Shown here: piece after piece, positions 11,441 to 23,039 of the stretch
Layout: the number at the start of each line of letters is the position of its first letter
Numbering within the stretch: position 1 is the first letter of the stretch
DNA from: Adiantum capillus-veneris
Lineage: Eukaryota; Streptophyta; Polypodiopsida; Polypodiales; Pteridaceae
DNA length: 64,000 bases
Assembly (NCBI GenBank): GCA_014529385.2
Contig: CM043961.1
Span: forward strand, 14,894,978-14,958,977
Direction of reading: 5' to 3'
Program-made: the position numbers and the translations under genes
Notes under the pieces: model-generated
The model's database searches: none
Told to the model about the DNA's origin: nothing
Seen by the model: only the letters and a program-made list of their open reading frames with translations

Positions 11441-13640
11441 ATGGCAATATCATATAATAAGAATCTAGATCATTGTGAATCAATATGAAATAGCATCATG
11501 ATATAATGAAAGAACTCCATGTAGAAATAACTATTTCAATCATAACAAATCATCATGAATTGACACCATGGAATAAAAATAATTTTGATCACAAGGGATC
11601 ATTATGAAACTAAAAAATCAATATGAAAAAATTGTATAGAATAAAAACTATTTGAATCATAATAAGCTATCATATAATAGCATCAAAACATCATGGAGAA
11701 AATCCAACTTTATGACATTATAGAATACATCCATAGAATAATAGATTTCTTAAATATAGCAAGATATCAAGAAACAATATCATAGCATCATTAAATGATC
11801 ATCTCAATCATTACGAATGAACATAAAACAAAAACATGGTATGATAAATCAACTCCATGGAGCAATTACTCTTTCAATCATAATAAATTGTCATGAAACA
11901 ATACCCCCGTATTACAAAACAACTCTATCTAACAAAAAACCATCTCAATTATATTGATTCATCTCATGAAACAACGATGTGAAACAAAAATCCACAATAA
12001 AAAGCGATTAATACAAATGATTTCTAATCACGATAAAAACACATCATGATAATATCATGAAGAAACTTTATAGAAGAATAATCATCTCAATAACGAACGA
12101 CCGTACAAAAGATTTATAATCATTATGAAAACACATCGTGGCTCATGGAATAACTCTATGAAATAATACCATCTCAGTAATAAGAATTCATGAAAATGCA
12201 TCATGGTATTATGGAACAACTTTATAAATGAATAATCATTTTGATAACAAACGATCAATACGAACAACTTCTAATCATCATGAAAATACATCATGATATC
12301 ATGAAATAACTCCATAGATGAAAAATAATCTCAATGAGAACCATTAATACGATAGATTTGTAATCACTACAAAAACACATCATGACATCAAGGAGCACCT
12401 ACATGGAATAATAAGCATTTCAATAATGAACGATGAGTACCAACGACTTCTAATCATAAAAACCCATCGCAATATCATGAAAAAAATCCATGGAAGAATA
12501 ATCTTATCAATGAAACACAATCAGAATGAACGATTGGTAATCATCATGAAAACACATCATGGCATCATGGAACAACTCCATGGAAGAATAAACATCTCAA
12601 TAATGAACGATCAGTAAATAGAAATTCTAACCATGAAAATGATTTATGATATCTTGGAACAATTGCATAGAAGAGTAATCATCTTAGTACAAATAACTTC
12701 TAATCATCATGGAAACGCATCATGTCATCATGGAACAACTCCATGGAAGAACGATTTATAATCATCATGAAAATGCAGCATGGATCTTGGAACAACTCTA
12801 AAAATAAATAACCATCTCATAAAATTAATGGTCAATATGAACGACTCTTAATCATCATGAAAATACATCATGATATCATAGAGCAACTCCATTAAATAAT
12901 AACCATCTCAATAATGGACGATTAATGAAAACGACTTCAAATCATCATAAGAATGTATAATGGAATCATTGAATAACTCCATTAAATAATAATAATTTTA
13001 TCAATAATAAATGATTAGTATAAATGACTTGTAATTATAAAAATGCATCATAGCATCATGAAACAACTCCTTGGAAGAATAATTATCTCAATGAGAAACA
13101 ATTAGTACAAACAATTTGTAATCACCATGAAAGTGTATAATGGCATCATGAAACAAGTTACTCTATAATTGAATAATCATCTGAGTAAAAAATGATTAGT
13201 ACCAAGAACTTTTGATCATCATGAACACGTATCATGGCATCATGGAACAACTCCATAATCATAATCTTAATAATAAGCAATTATAAGAACTCTTCATGAG
13301 TAAAACATACAAATCATTGATGTTTGTAGCTAACAACACTAAATTGTTAAAATATATATCTTTGATAAATCATCAAAATTGTAGCTCTTCAATATCCGTA
13401 TATAAAGAATTGACATGAATCACTAGATCATAACTATTTGATATTAATTGTTGATGTGATAATGAGATCATAAAAATTGTAACTCTTTGATATCCATAAT
13501 AAAAAGAGAAAATAAATCATCAAAATATAATTCTTTGATAAACCATCCAAACCATAATCATTGATATTCATAGAGTAGAGAATATCTACAATCATAACTC
13601 TTTATGAATCGTCAAAGCCACAACCCTTCAATATCTATGA
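11440..13640. repeat. AT-rich satellite, ~88-bp monomer
   Basis: Degenerate tandem units containing AATCATCATGAAAACACATC, then ATGGAACAACTCCATGGAAG and CATCTCAATAATGAACGAT. Starts of the ACATCATGG-like block at 12197, 12288, 12377, 12463, 12553, 12641 and 12717 give spacings of 76 to 91 bp. The array is clearest from 12050 to 13260 and fades at both ends. No gene is present. Confidence 0.85.
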
Positions 13641-13937
13641 TGAATACAAATCTCTTTTTTCAAGAGAAACGTCATATGATATGATGGATATAATTCTCTC
13701 AACAATAGTATCATGCAGCTCTCAATAAATTCAATAAAAGAAAACCATGATTTGATATTTATTGTAAAATATACGCAATCAAAACAAAAAGTAAAATAAA
13801 AAGATCTAAAGTGAATTAAATCGATGCACGTGCATCAAAATATACGTGCTACACATAAAGAGTAAATATGGAGATCAATTAGTTTATTTACTTTTCTCAA
13901 TATATAAATCAAATTGATGACAATGTAAATTCAATAT
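13640..13937. other. AT-rich flank; nothing recognised
   Basis: No open frame, repeat or RNA gene could be supported in this stretch between the satellite and the transposon end. Confidence 0.5.
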
Positions 13938-13959
13938 GGGGTGAAAGCATGTATAGGTG
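13938..13959 (+). repeat. left terminal inverted repeat of the 11.6-kb transposon
   Basis: GGGGTGAAAGCATGTATAGG plus GG. The same start is seen at both ends of the MITE inside the kinase gene at 46.4-46.7 kb. Confidence 0.7.
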
Positions 13960-14159
13960 GCTTGGAAAGTAATGTTAAGGACATTGCTTTTTTGCACTTA
14001 AAAGTGGGTGTTTTAAAAGTGCTTCAAATTTCAAAAAGAATATCACTCTCCTAAGGTACGTCAATTAAGTCTCCTAACGTAACGTACCACAATTAATGAG
14101 ACTAAATGTAATTTACTGCTGAACGTTGGGCCGCTTCTTTCCCGCTTCAACCTGTCTGA

Positions 14160-14408
14160 GCTTTCTTTGTCTCTGAGATCTCTCTTGGAGCTCTATCTAG
14201 CTCCTCTCTGTCTCTCTCTCACAGAGCTCTTGCTGAGCTTTCTGTATTGCTCAACCCCCTCTCTCTCTCTCTCTTTCTCTCTCTAAGCATGGCTCCTATT
14301 GTGTCTGAGCTCGCACTCATCTCTCTCTCTCTTAGCACTCTTTCTCTCTCTCTCTCATGAACTCTATCTCTATAGGTTCCTCTTCTACTTGATGATTCTT
14401 GAGGTATG
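14160..14408 (+). promoter_or_regulatory. CT-rich untranslated leader and splice donor of the transposase-like gene
   Basis: Pyrimidine-rich sequence with repeated GAGCTCT/CTCTCTG motifs leads to ATGATTCTTGAG followed by the donor GTATGT at about 14404. The - strand gene at the other end has the same design (CT-rich leader ending at a GTATGT donor near 25087), suggesting that both are inward-reading promoters. No TATA box was fixed. Confidence 0.45.
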
Positions 14409-14515
14409 TAAACACTTATTATGCTTTGTTAGTATCTTGCTAATTAGTGCAAGAAGTGCCATGTATTAATTAAAAGTATAGCGTGTAGTTATGATTTGTA
14501 TTGTATTTCTTGTAG

Positions 14516-17500
14516 AGCAATCCTTTGAAAGTACTGCAACAATGGAGCACATTGAAGAACTGTCTATCAGCTCATCGTCATTGAGTAGAGAAGCTCAACT
14601 TCAGCGCAGAAAATTAATGAGGGAATATTGGGCTACTCAGAAACGAAAGCAACGTCACGCAACGGTCAACTTTGTGATGGAAAGCAATACAGGGGAGATG
14701 GATGAAAGAAAGAAACAAAGGATATGTCAATCTATGGTACAACACTTTGATACATTAACCATGGGAATGGATGCAAGTGGTAGGAAGGAAATCTTTGATG
14801 AACTTCTTCAACATCCTTGCTTCCTTACTATGCAGAGTAAATCCAAAGAGTTGGAAGCAATTATGCTAAGAAACATCCGCAACACTTTGAATCGTGTGAA
14901 GGTCCCAAGATCTTCATATGAGTTTTTTGTGAAGAAATCAGCAATGATGATGTTGGTGAATGGTGGAAGCAAGGAGCAAAACACTGACATGAGCATAGCG
15001 CAAGCTGCCAAGATTATGGGGATCCACAAAACTTATGTTCAGCCAAACATCACTTAATAGTGTTAAGTGAATCCGATGGTTCGTTCCCTGCATCTGCGTG
15101 TCATAGAGATGATGCACGGAGAACTCACATCACTCAAACTGTTAAAGACATAGTCTTTCAATTTTGGATGGATGAGACGAGGGTGTCCCCCAACAAGAAA
15201 GATGTTTGCAGTAAGAGACTAGCTAGATGTTCATATGTAAAGCATCCAATCCACCTTCTTGAGGAGCCTCAGGTAATTGATACATTTTTTTAGCACTTTT
15301 TATTGGTGTTACAACTCATATTCCTGCTACAACATTATGTTTCTGTACCACTTTTTATTGGTGCTACAATTCATTACTGCCATAACATTATGTTTCTATA
15401 TTTCTTTTTATTAGTGCTACAGCTTGTCTTGGTGTTTTGCACCACTTTCTAGTGGTGCTGCAACATTAAAAAGTGGTGAAACATTACTATACTGGTCTCT
15501 AATTGTATCTGAACCACTTCTAAAATTTGATCAATAGTTCTAAATGTTTTTGAAGCACTTTTACTTGTGTTTCCACACCACTTTTTAGTGTCTTTGAACC
15601 AGTTTTTAATGTTTTGTAGCAGGTTTTAATGTTTAAGAAACAGTTTTTACTAGAAATGCACCAACGCTTCACCGTAAACCCTACAAAGTGGTGTTCACCC
15701 ACTAAAAAGTCTTGTTTATCCAATGCTAACAGACGTGTTTTACAAACTCGTAGGGGTGTTACAGGTGCAAACATTTTTGGTGGTGCATCTCACTTTTTCC
15801 AAGTGATGTAGCATCTTTTAGTCATGGCCCAACAGTTATAGTAGTGCCATAGACTTTTGCTGCTGCTGCATGAATGGTGCCCACCACCTTATGATGGTAA
15901 CAAAAACCATATTAGTGGAGTTTGAACACATTTTGTTAGTAAACACTTACAAGTGCTCTCACACCACAATGAAGCGGTGGACACAACACTTACACGTATA
16001 AAAACCACTTTCATGTGGTGTCTGACCGCATTCAAGTGGTGAGAAGCCACTTTCATGTGCTAAGTCACTACGTCAATCCATCACTCTATGCAAAGTGGTG
16101 AGGCACCACTCCCAAGTGGTGTGACACCACTTTCAAGTAGTAACTAAAACCTTATCATTGCAATCAAGCGGAAAGTTCCTGCTTTCAAGTGGTTAGACAC
16201 CGCATTCAAGTGACAAGAAAACGCGTTAAAGTGGTGACTGCCCACTTTGAACTAGTTTCTCACCACTCTCAAGTGGTCATCAAGTGGTGAGACACCACTT
16301 TCATGTGCAAAGTACTACATTAGTCATCACTCCCTGCAAGTGGTGAGACACCACTTTCAAGTGGCCGACGAACACCGCATTCCAATGACTTGAATCCGCA
16401 TTCAAGTGGTGACTGTCCACTTTGAACTAGTTTCTCACCATTCTCAAGTGGTCATCAAGTGGTGAGATACCACTTTCAAGTGATAGCTTAAACCCGGTCA
16501 CTGCAATCAAGCGGCAAGCTCCCGCTTTCAAGTGGCCAGACACCACATTCAAGTGACCAGAATCAGCGTTCAAGCGGTGACTGCCCACTTTGAAGTAGTT
16601 GCACACTAATTTCAAGTGGTCATCAAGTGGTGAGACACCACTTTCATGTGCTAAGTCACTACGTCAGTCATCACTCCATGCAAGTGATGAGGCACCATTC
16701 CCAAGTGGCAAGACACCACTTTCAAGTGGTATCTAAAACCTTGTCACTGCAATCAAGCGGCAAGTTCCCGCTTTCAAGTGGCCAGAAACCGCATTCAAGT
16801 GACCAGAATCCGCGTTCAAGTGGTGACTGCCCACTTTGAAGTAGTTTCTCACCACTCTCAAGTGGTCATGAAGCACTTTTCACAAGAGCTCCTCCACTTC
16901 CAAGTTGTGTTGGACCACTATCTAGTTCTGATGCTGGTATGTCGCCTAGTATTTTGTCCCTCCCAGCTACTTTTTAAGTGCTAGATTTTAATTGGTGACT
17001 GGCCACTTTGAACTAGTCGCTCACCACTCTAAAGTGTTCATCAAACACTTTTCACAAGAGCTCCTCCACTTTCAAGTTGTGTTGGACTACTATCTAGTGC
17101 TAATGCTGGTTCATCATCTAGTATTTTGTCTCTCCCAACTACTTTTTAAGTGCTAGTTCTGAACTTCCCCAGAACTTTCATGTCCTTACTCACCACTTTT
17201 TAATCGTTGCCCGCTATATTCAAGCAGTGCACACCATTTTTTATTGGTGGTTCATCACCGTCAAGTGGTTTGAATTCACTTTTAAGTCGTGCCAAACCAC
17301 TTTTTAGTTAGGCTGAATGCGGTTTCTCACCACTATTAAGTTGTCCTCACACAACCTTTTAATATTCTACCTTATTGTATGGTTACTAGTTTCTACACTA
17401 ATTTGTATTTGTGGTGCATTATTTTCACAGGTAAAATACTACTAAATGTATCATTACTAGTTTTTAGTGGTGCACACCAGTTTTTAGTGATATAGAATCA

Positions 17501-19460
17501 CTTTTTAATGTTTTGAAACAATTTAAATAGTTTTGAATGGTAAGTTTATTTTTAACATTTGTATACATCTATATTGTAGGTGAAGCTTTATTTAAGATTC
17601 AAGACAAAGTATGCAGATATTCAGATTCAACGTTGCTTTGAGTCTATGAAACCTTTCTTTGTCCGAAAATTGAGGGATCGCTACACCTGTTGTTGTATTG
17701 TGCATGTACAAATGATTTTCCTTAAAGAGGCAGTAAATCACATGCGGACTCAAAGTTTTGATCTTCATGGTTCTTGCTGCATGTGCAGCTGCCCTATATG
17801 CCTTCATCATGATGAATTTGTCAACCATGGATGTCTTGCATACAAAAATGCAAGTATGAGTACCACTTCACTGTTGGAGTCTATACTCTGCCCTATACTT
17901 GCAAAACATAGTTTCCATAGCTACCAATGCTTAATAGGAACATGCAATGCATGTGGTGTAGGTAATATTTAGATCTGTCCAAGAGAATAAGTTGAGCAGA
18001 GTAAGCAAGTATCTATGAAGTTTTTTGAAAATATAGTGGGTGCCACTGGATTAAACAATGAAGCTGGAAAGAGCAATGTGAAAGACATTGTCCACAAGAA
18101 AATGTTGCCTAGAGAACTTTTGCGAGTGTATCAAGACCACTTGAAGAAGTATGTCACTCACAATTTTATATTTAGGTGGCAAGCACAATAGTTCAAGGAC
18201 TGCATTTCTTTGTTTCCAGATGATGTGGTTGTCTCCGTCGTTGACTTTGTAGAGAACTACTCCTTTATGGAGCAAAATGAGATCCAGTCAATGCATTGGT
18301 ACACTAAGCAGGTCACTATCTTTGTCCTGATTACTTATTTCGGCATCGCATCAGGTGCAATAAAGAAGACCATGCACTTTTTTGTCTCAGATCATAAACA
18401 ACATGACACCTTATTTGTGCAGCATGCTTTTCTCTTACATGCTCAATGGTTGAGAGATCAAGGGCTAAGCTTTAAAAAACATTGGGTTTGGTCAGATGGC
18501 GCAGCTTCACAATTTAAAGCAAAGCGACCGTTTTACTTTGTTGCTAGATATTGGAGCCTTACTGGCATGGAAATGAATTGAAATTTTTTTTTCTCAGGAC
18601 ATGGAAAGGGGGAACATGATGGGGCTCGGGCTGTCATCAAAAGGGCTCTAACTCATGAGAAATTGAAGCAAAATAGCGTGCGGTTGACTTGTGCAGTTGA
18701 AGTTGTCTCTTTTTTGAGAATGCATCTCAGTACCGGAGCAACTACTATGTATGACAAGCAAAAGAGGGAGGTCAGTAGGGTGTTCTGGAAGGTCAAGCTA
18801 GGCGATGCTCAGCAATCCCATCAATGGGACTGCAAACCATTGAAGGACTCAAGAGCAATGCACTGTGTGAATGGGTATTCTGAGAACAACACTTGTGCAT
18901 TGCGATCAAAACGGTTGTCATGCTTTTGTTTTCCTTGCAGGCTTGGCCATTGGAGAAAGTGTACGAACAGATCACATGTGGAGACGTGGCAATATCACAC
19001 TTTGGAGCCACTTGCTAATGATTCCCAGTCATACGGAGACTCAGACGATGAGGAGTTCCATGGTGCCACTTATGCAGGTCATTATGACTCCATAAACGAT
19101 GCTATCACACCTGGAGACAATTTTGTTGTCACTTTTGAAGACAATAATGAGGAGGCTGTTGACTTCTACATTTTGAAGTGTGTAGTAGCTAAGGGCCTAA
19201 CAACTAACGAGCAAATTGATGCATGGGGCAACAAGATAGAGAAGCATACTTATATGGTCACGGGCCATTGGTATAAATCCCTACAAGAAAACTTGTATGA
19301 GCTGTGGGATAACAAGCCAGTAGTTTTCATATATTCCCACTTGATAAGGGCAATAAAGTTCCCTATGGAGCCTGTAGTGCTCGATGGCATAGGAGAAGTG
19401 TTCAAACTTTCCAATGAAAACCATGAGGCAATATACAATAGCATGCCCTTTGAATTGTAA
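14516..19460 (+). pseudogene. transposase-like gene, RNase H-fold type (SDG...HGKG family), three exons
   Basis: Exons are about 14516-15056, 15060-15270 and 17580-19460; the first two need a small frame correction near 15057. Exon 1 encodes a charged N-terminus from ATG 14543 and a short helix-turn-helix-like end (SIAQAAKIMGIHKTYVQ). Exon 3 is one frame of 627 codons, with cysteine motifs (CMCSCPIC, then GTCNACGV), the acidic VVDFVENYSF (about 18228), WSDGAASQFK (about 18490) and GHGKGEHDGARAVIKR (about 18598), and a C-terminal Cys cluster CFCFPCRLGHWRKC. The spaced D/SDG/HGKG-D blocks look like the RNase H-fold core of a DNA transposase. I know such blocks from unclassified eukaryotic transposon proteins but cannot name the superfamily. 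Four stops break exon 3 (TAG 17970, TAA 17988, TAG 18189, TGA 18579); all fit Gln or Trp codons hit by C-to-T or G-to-A. Confidence 0.7.
15271..17579 (+). repeat. intron filled with CACCACTTT(N)AGTGGTG palindromes
   Basis: The intron starts GTAATT after CTCAG at 15270 and ends TTGTAG at 17579. Almost its whole 2.3 kb consists of half or full palindromes such as CACCACTTTCAAGTGGTG and GTGGTGAGACACCACTTTC. Larger direct repeats of 150-350 bp are superimposed (the block with GCAATCAAGCGG...AAGT recurs near 16160, 16500 and 16750). No coding potential. Confidence 0.93.
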
Positions 19461-19990
19461 ATCAAATCTGATTTTATATCATCTAGTGAAAGATTGAACA
19501 AGATGGAATTGGTGTAAACGTATGATGGAATTGACATGTTGGTTTTTGAGAATGCTTCACCACTCCCCCCTCCCCCCCCAAACATCACCACTAAAAAGTG
19601 TTGGAGTTTCAGAAAAACTCAATAAAAATTCACCACTTTTTAGTGGTACTGAAGTGGTTTAGCACCACTAAAAAGTGGTTTAGCCCCACTAAAAAGTGGT
19701 TAAGAATGCTTCACCACTCCCCCCAAACATCACCATTAAATGGTGTTGCAGTTCCAGAAAAACTGTTGCAATAACATAATAAATATTTAACCACGTTATA
19801 GGGGTTTAGCACCACTAAAAAGTGGTTCTGATACATTCAGAAGTGTTGAGACATGTATAGTGCAGAGACAGTAAAGTGCCAGAAATTCTGTATATTACAA
19901 AAAGTATATTACAACAATTATCCAGAAACGTCTACATATCCACCAAGAATGTACAATATATAACGTTCTGGCACTTCCGGATGTACAATC
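19461..19990. repeat. intergenic spacer between convergent genes with the same palindromes
   Basis: CACCACTAAAAAGTGGTT and related palindromes recur at 19620-19840, with C-rich CACTCCCCCC stretches. It separates the 3' ends of the two genes and probably holds both polyadenylation regions. Confidence 0.8.
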
Positions 19991-19999
19991 TCATTCATC

Positions 20000-20740
20000 T
20001 CCATTTATAACAAAGTGCTCAAAGACTAGACTCGAAAGTTCATCTTTGGGATTGCTGATGGGGTTTGCCTTTGTATACTCCAGGGTATTGGGGGTTAGTG
20101 CCCATCTGCACTGCCATGGCAACAGTGTGCGCATGAGGTAATCAGGGACTTGTTCTTCATCAAGAGGATCAAAGGTGGGTGGACATATACAGTTGTCCCA
20201 GACATTGCGCAAATTTTTATATCTGGAGTCATCTACCAGCAATGTCCGAGAGGAGTCGTATTCTGGAAACTTGTTCCAAACATGGTAAAGGGGCTTGAAA
20301 GACACAGGTTCACCTGCAAGGTCTCTTGGAGCTCCAACAATCTCTTCAAAATACGACCACTTTTCACATTGCCAGTTTGAGAAGAGATCCCTAAAGTAAT
20401 AAGTCCTATGTTCCCATATGTCTGGCCAACATGTACTGAGGATATGCTCAATGTTAGCAGCAGTATAAGTGCTCCAAATCATTGCATCTCCTATTTGCCT
20501 CAAATCCCAAACAAATTGCTCAACATCTCTACGGTAGTAGATCCACAACTTCTCGTCCACTCTTTTTAGTTTAACTCTGTCGGAAGCTGGACGTGGAGGG
20601 TGTTTAAGTTGTCCAGTCTTTGGATCACGTTTGGTTACATCTCGTTTCACGAATAGTCCATCGAGATCATGGATGATGAGCTTTTTGATCTTGTAGAAAT
20701 TCGAAACAAGATATCCCCATCCAGGGAAGTTTGGCGAAAT
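20000..20740 (-). other. FCP1/NIF-like HAD phosphatase domain
   Basis: Within the preceding gene, motif I (DLDG) lies at about 20660-20690, WSTY near 20480 and VDDS near 20230. All catalytic Asp of the HAD fold that I can place are present. An open frame of 300 codons covers the whole domain, so this part is still intact. Confidence 0.82.
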
Positions 20741-21398
20741 CTCCTCAATTTTGGGGCAAACTGCTGGTTCCTGGTCTTCCTCTACTTTATCTAGTGTTAC
20801 ATCTGCATCCTGCTCTGCATCCTGCTTAGCTGCTATGTCTTCAACCTTCTCATCTGGTTCTTGAACATCTCCAATCCAGTTGTGAGTCCTCATCAGACAA
20901 GTTCACTGTTGTATCCTTTTCAATTGGCTTCTCAGATGATTTTCCAGCGTCCTCTACATCCTTGTTCATTGCAGGTTCTAGCTTCAGAGGCACCTCGGCT
21001 GACTCCTTGGATGCGTCACCTTGAGCTCCCACTACATCTGCTCGTTTTTCAGCCCTTTTTTCTACCTTTTGTTGGTCCGGAGTGTCTTCACCTGCTTGTT
21101 TCTGGGATGCATTCTTATCCCCGCACCCACCACACATGCTATCAATATTGGGCTTGCGTGATGACCCATCTTGGGAGTGTGCTACATAAAAGACAATGTA
21201 ATAATACTCAATATTAAGTTATGTGAACATTCAAAGAGAAGAATGTTCCACAAAATATTACCAATTCCATAAACAGGAGATCCAAAGATGCCTTCCATTG
21301 GATCTTTCTCTGCAATTACATGGAGAAAAGAAACAAAATGGTCAAGAAATGAATCTACAATCAGATTCATATCATAAAGTATAAAAACATCGATTACC

Positions 21399-21767
21399 TG
21401 TACCAACATGCTCATCCATGTTTGCCTCTCCAGGTGCCAGCAGCTTCAAAGCATCTTTTAAAGGTTCCTCACATCCATGAAATAGACACTGGCTGACAGA
21501 CTTAGAGGCAGTTACAAAACAAAGTGGGTGATATGGATGTTGACACCGGAGCATGTAGACACCGGTAACAACAGTCTGCATGATAGACATCCCACAAGCA
21601 ACACAGTCACCTAACTGCACACAGCTATTGTCCGATCCCAAATGAATAGGCGGCCTGACAGGAAGGATAGGCATTCTTGACTTGAACAAATTAATAATCG
21701 CTTCCACAAATCGAAGATGCCCTGTTGCCACTTCTACTTCCCATAACAAAGTGTCATGCTGACCCTG
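21399..21767 (-). other. RING-like zinc-binding exon
   Basis: Order Cys-X2-Cys (CVAC), a spacer, Cys-X-His-X2-His-X2-Cys (CQHPYHPLC), a spacer, Cys-X4-Cys (CLFHGC). This is a RING or RING-H2-like pattern, although the last pair spacing is wider than the usual two residues. Exon edges: acceptor after TTTTTTTACAG at 21768, donor GTAATC at about 21398. Confidence 0.6.
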
Positions 21768-21839
21768 TAAAAAAATAGCACTGCGTACTTTATAAAATAG
21801 TATAAGTGTTTGTGCATTAATTTCAAGAGTCTTCATCAC

Positions 21840-21990
21840 TTCATGTGGTACCACTTAAGAGTGTTATATAAACACATTTAAGTGGTCTTTTACCATATAA
21901 AATGGTCTCTAACCATTTTTTCCTAATTAGAGTTTATTAACCACTTTTAAGTAATATCAACTACTACTAGGTGAATCAATCAAGCTTACA
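21840..21990. repeat. short intron with CACTTAAGTGGT-type palindromes
   Basis: ACCACTTAAGAGTGTTATAT, ACATTTAAGTGGTC and similar units fill the intron between the coiled-coil and RING-like exons. Confidence 0.75.
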
Positions 21991-23039
21991 TACCTGTAAC
22001 TATGCTGCCTCTTCACCTAGGTTATCGAGATTGTGCACTTCAATATCAAGTCCCATGTCTTTGAGAGCCTCCTTTCTGATTTGAATCAAGGTCTCAAGCT
22101 TTGCCATTGCTTCCTCGTTTGGTACAAGCCCAGCCTTATGCAACTTGAGTTCCTCCATATCCTTGTTCATTCTCTCTACGATCTTGGCGGCGCCTCGCAT
22201 CAAACCAACCTGCTCATCTCTCTTTGTCTTTGATTGATCTAAAGCAATTTTTATTGGTTCGAGACATTGCTGCTTCTCTTTTAACTTTTCAGCAGCATTA
22301 GCCTTCATGCTAGAAATAACTACTACATCATCCGTTGATGCAGAAAATGTAGTCGAGGAAACATTTGACATTCCAAATGTTCCCATCAAGCCAAAGGCCC
22401 GCTTCTTTAGAAATTCCTCCTTAGCCTGCCCTGAAAATTGATGTCCACCTGAGTATGTCTTCAAGTCAAAGCCTGTGCCAGTACTGTCAGTGTAATTAGG
22501 CATATTTTCTGCATTAAATTTCCACTCGCTTCCAAGACATGGACCGTTTCTGGACCTCCATTTCTCCAATTTTTTATTTAAAGTTTTATGTTGGCGTAAC
22601 ATTTTGATAACACCTTCAGCATACACAGCCCATGCAACTAAACCTTCAGAATCTTCAGCGGCCTTGCACTTCTGCCAAGTAAATCCATGTGCAAAATGCA
22701 CGCCTACCTCGTTGTTTGGGGGAGCTCCCTGATATACTTTGTGGTATAGCAGGAGACATTCTTCATACATTTCAGGCCTCAGCCCCTTTAAATGCATCTT
22801 CTCCTTTTGGTGGTGCTTGTAAATCCATACACTAAGCCACTCCTCATCTGAGAAATCATCATCACATAGGAGCTTCGGATCCTGGCCAACCAAGCATAGC
22901 CCATATTCGGTATGAAAATCTTCCATGGTGAAGAAAAATTTTGTTTGAGTGGGTAAGGCCACTCGTGGTACTGTCCACCTCCCTATAAAAACATAAAAGA
23001 ATGCATGCTAGTATGTAATGAGCCATAATTAAACTTGTT

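Noticed and set aside
17580-19460. U-to-C RNA editing repairing the stops
   Set aside because: This editing is known from organelles of ferns, lycophytes and hornworts; the window is nuclear transposon DNA and shows no organellar gene.
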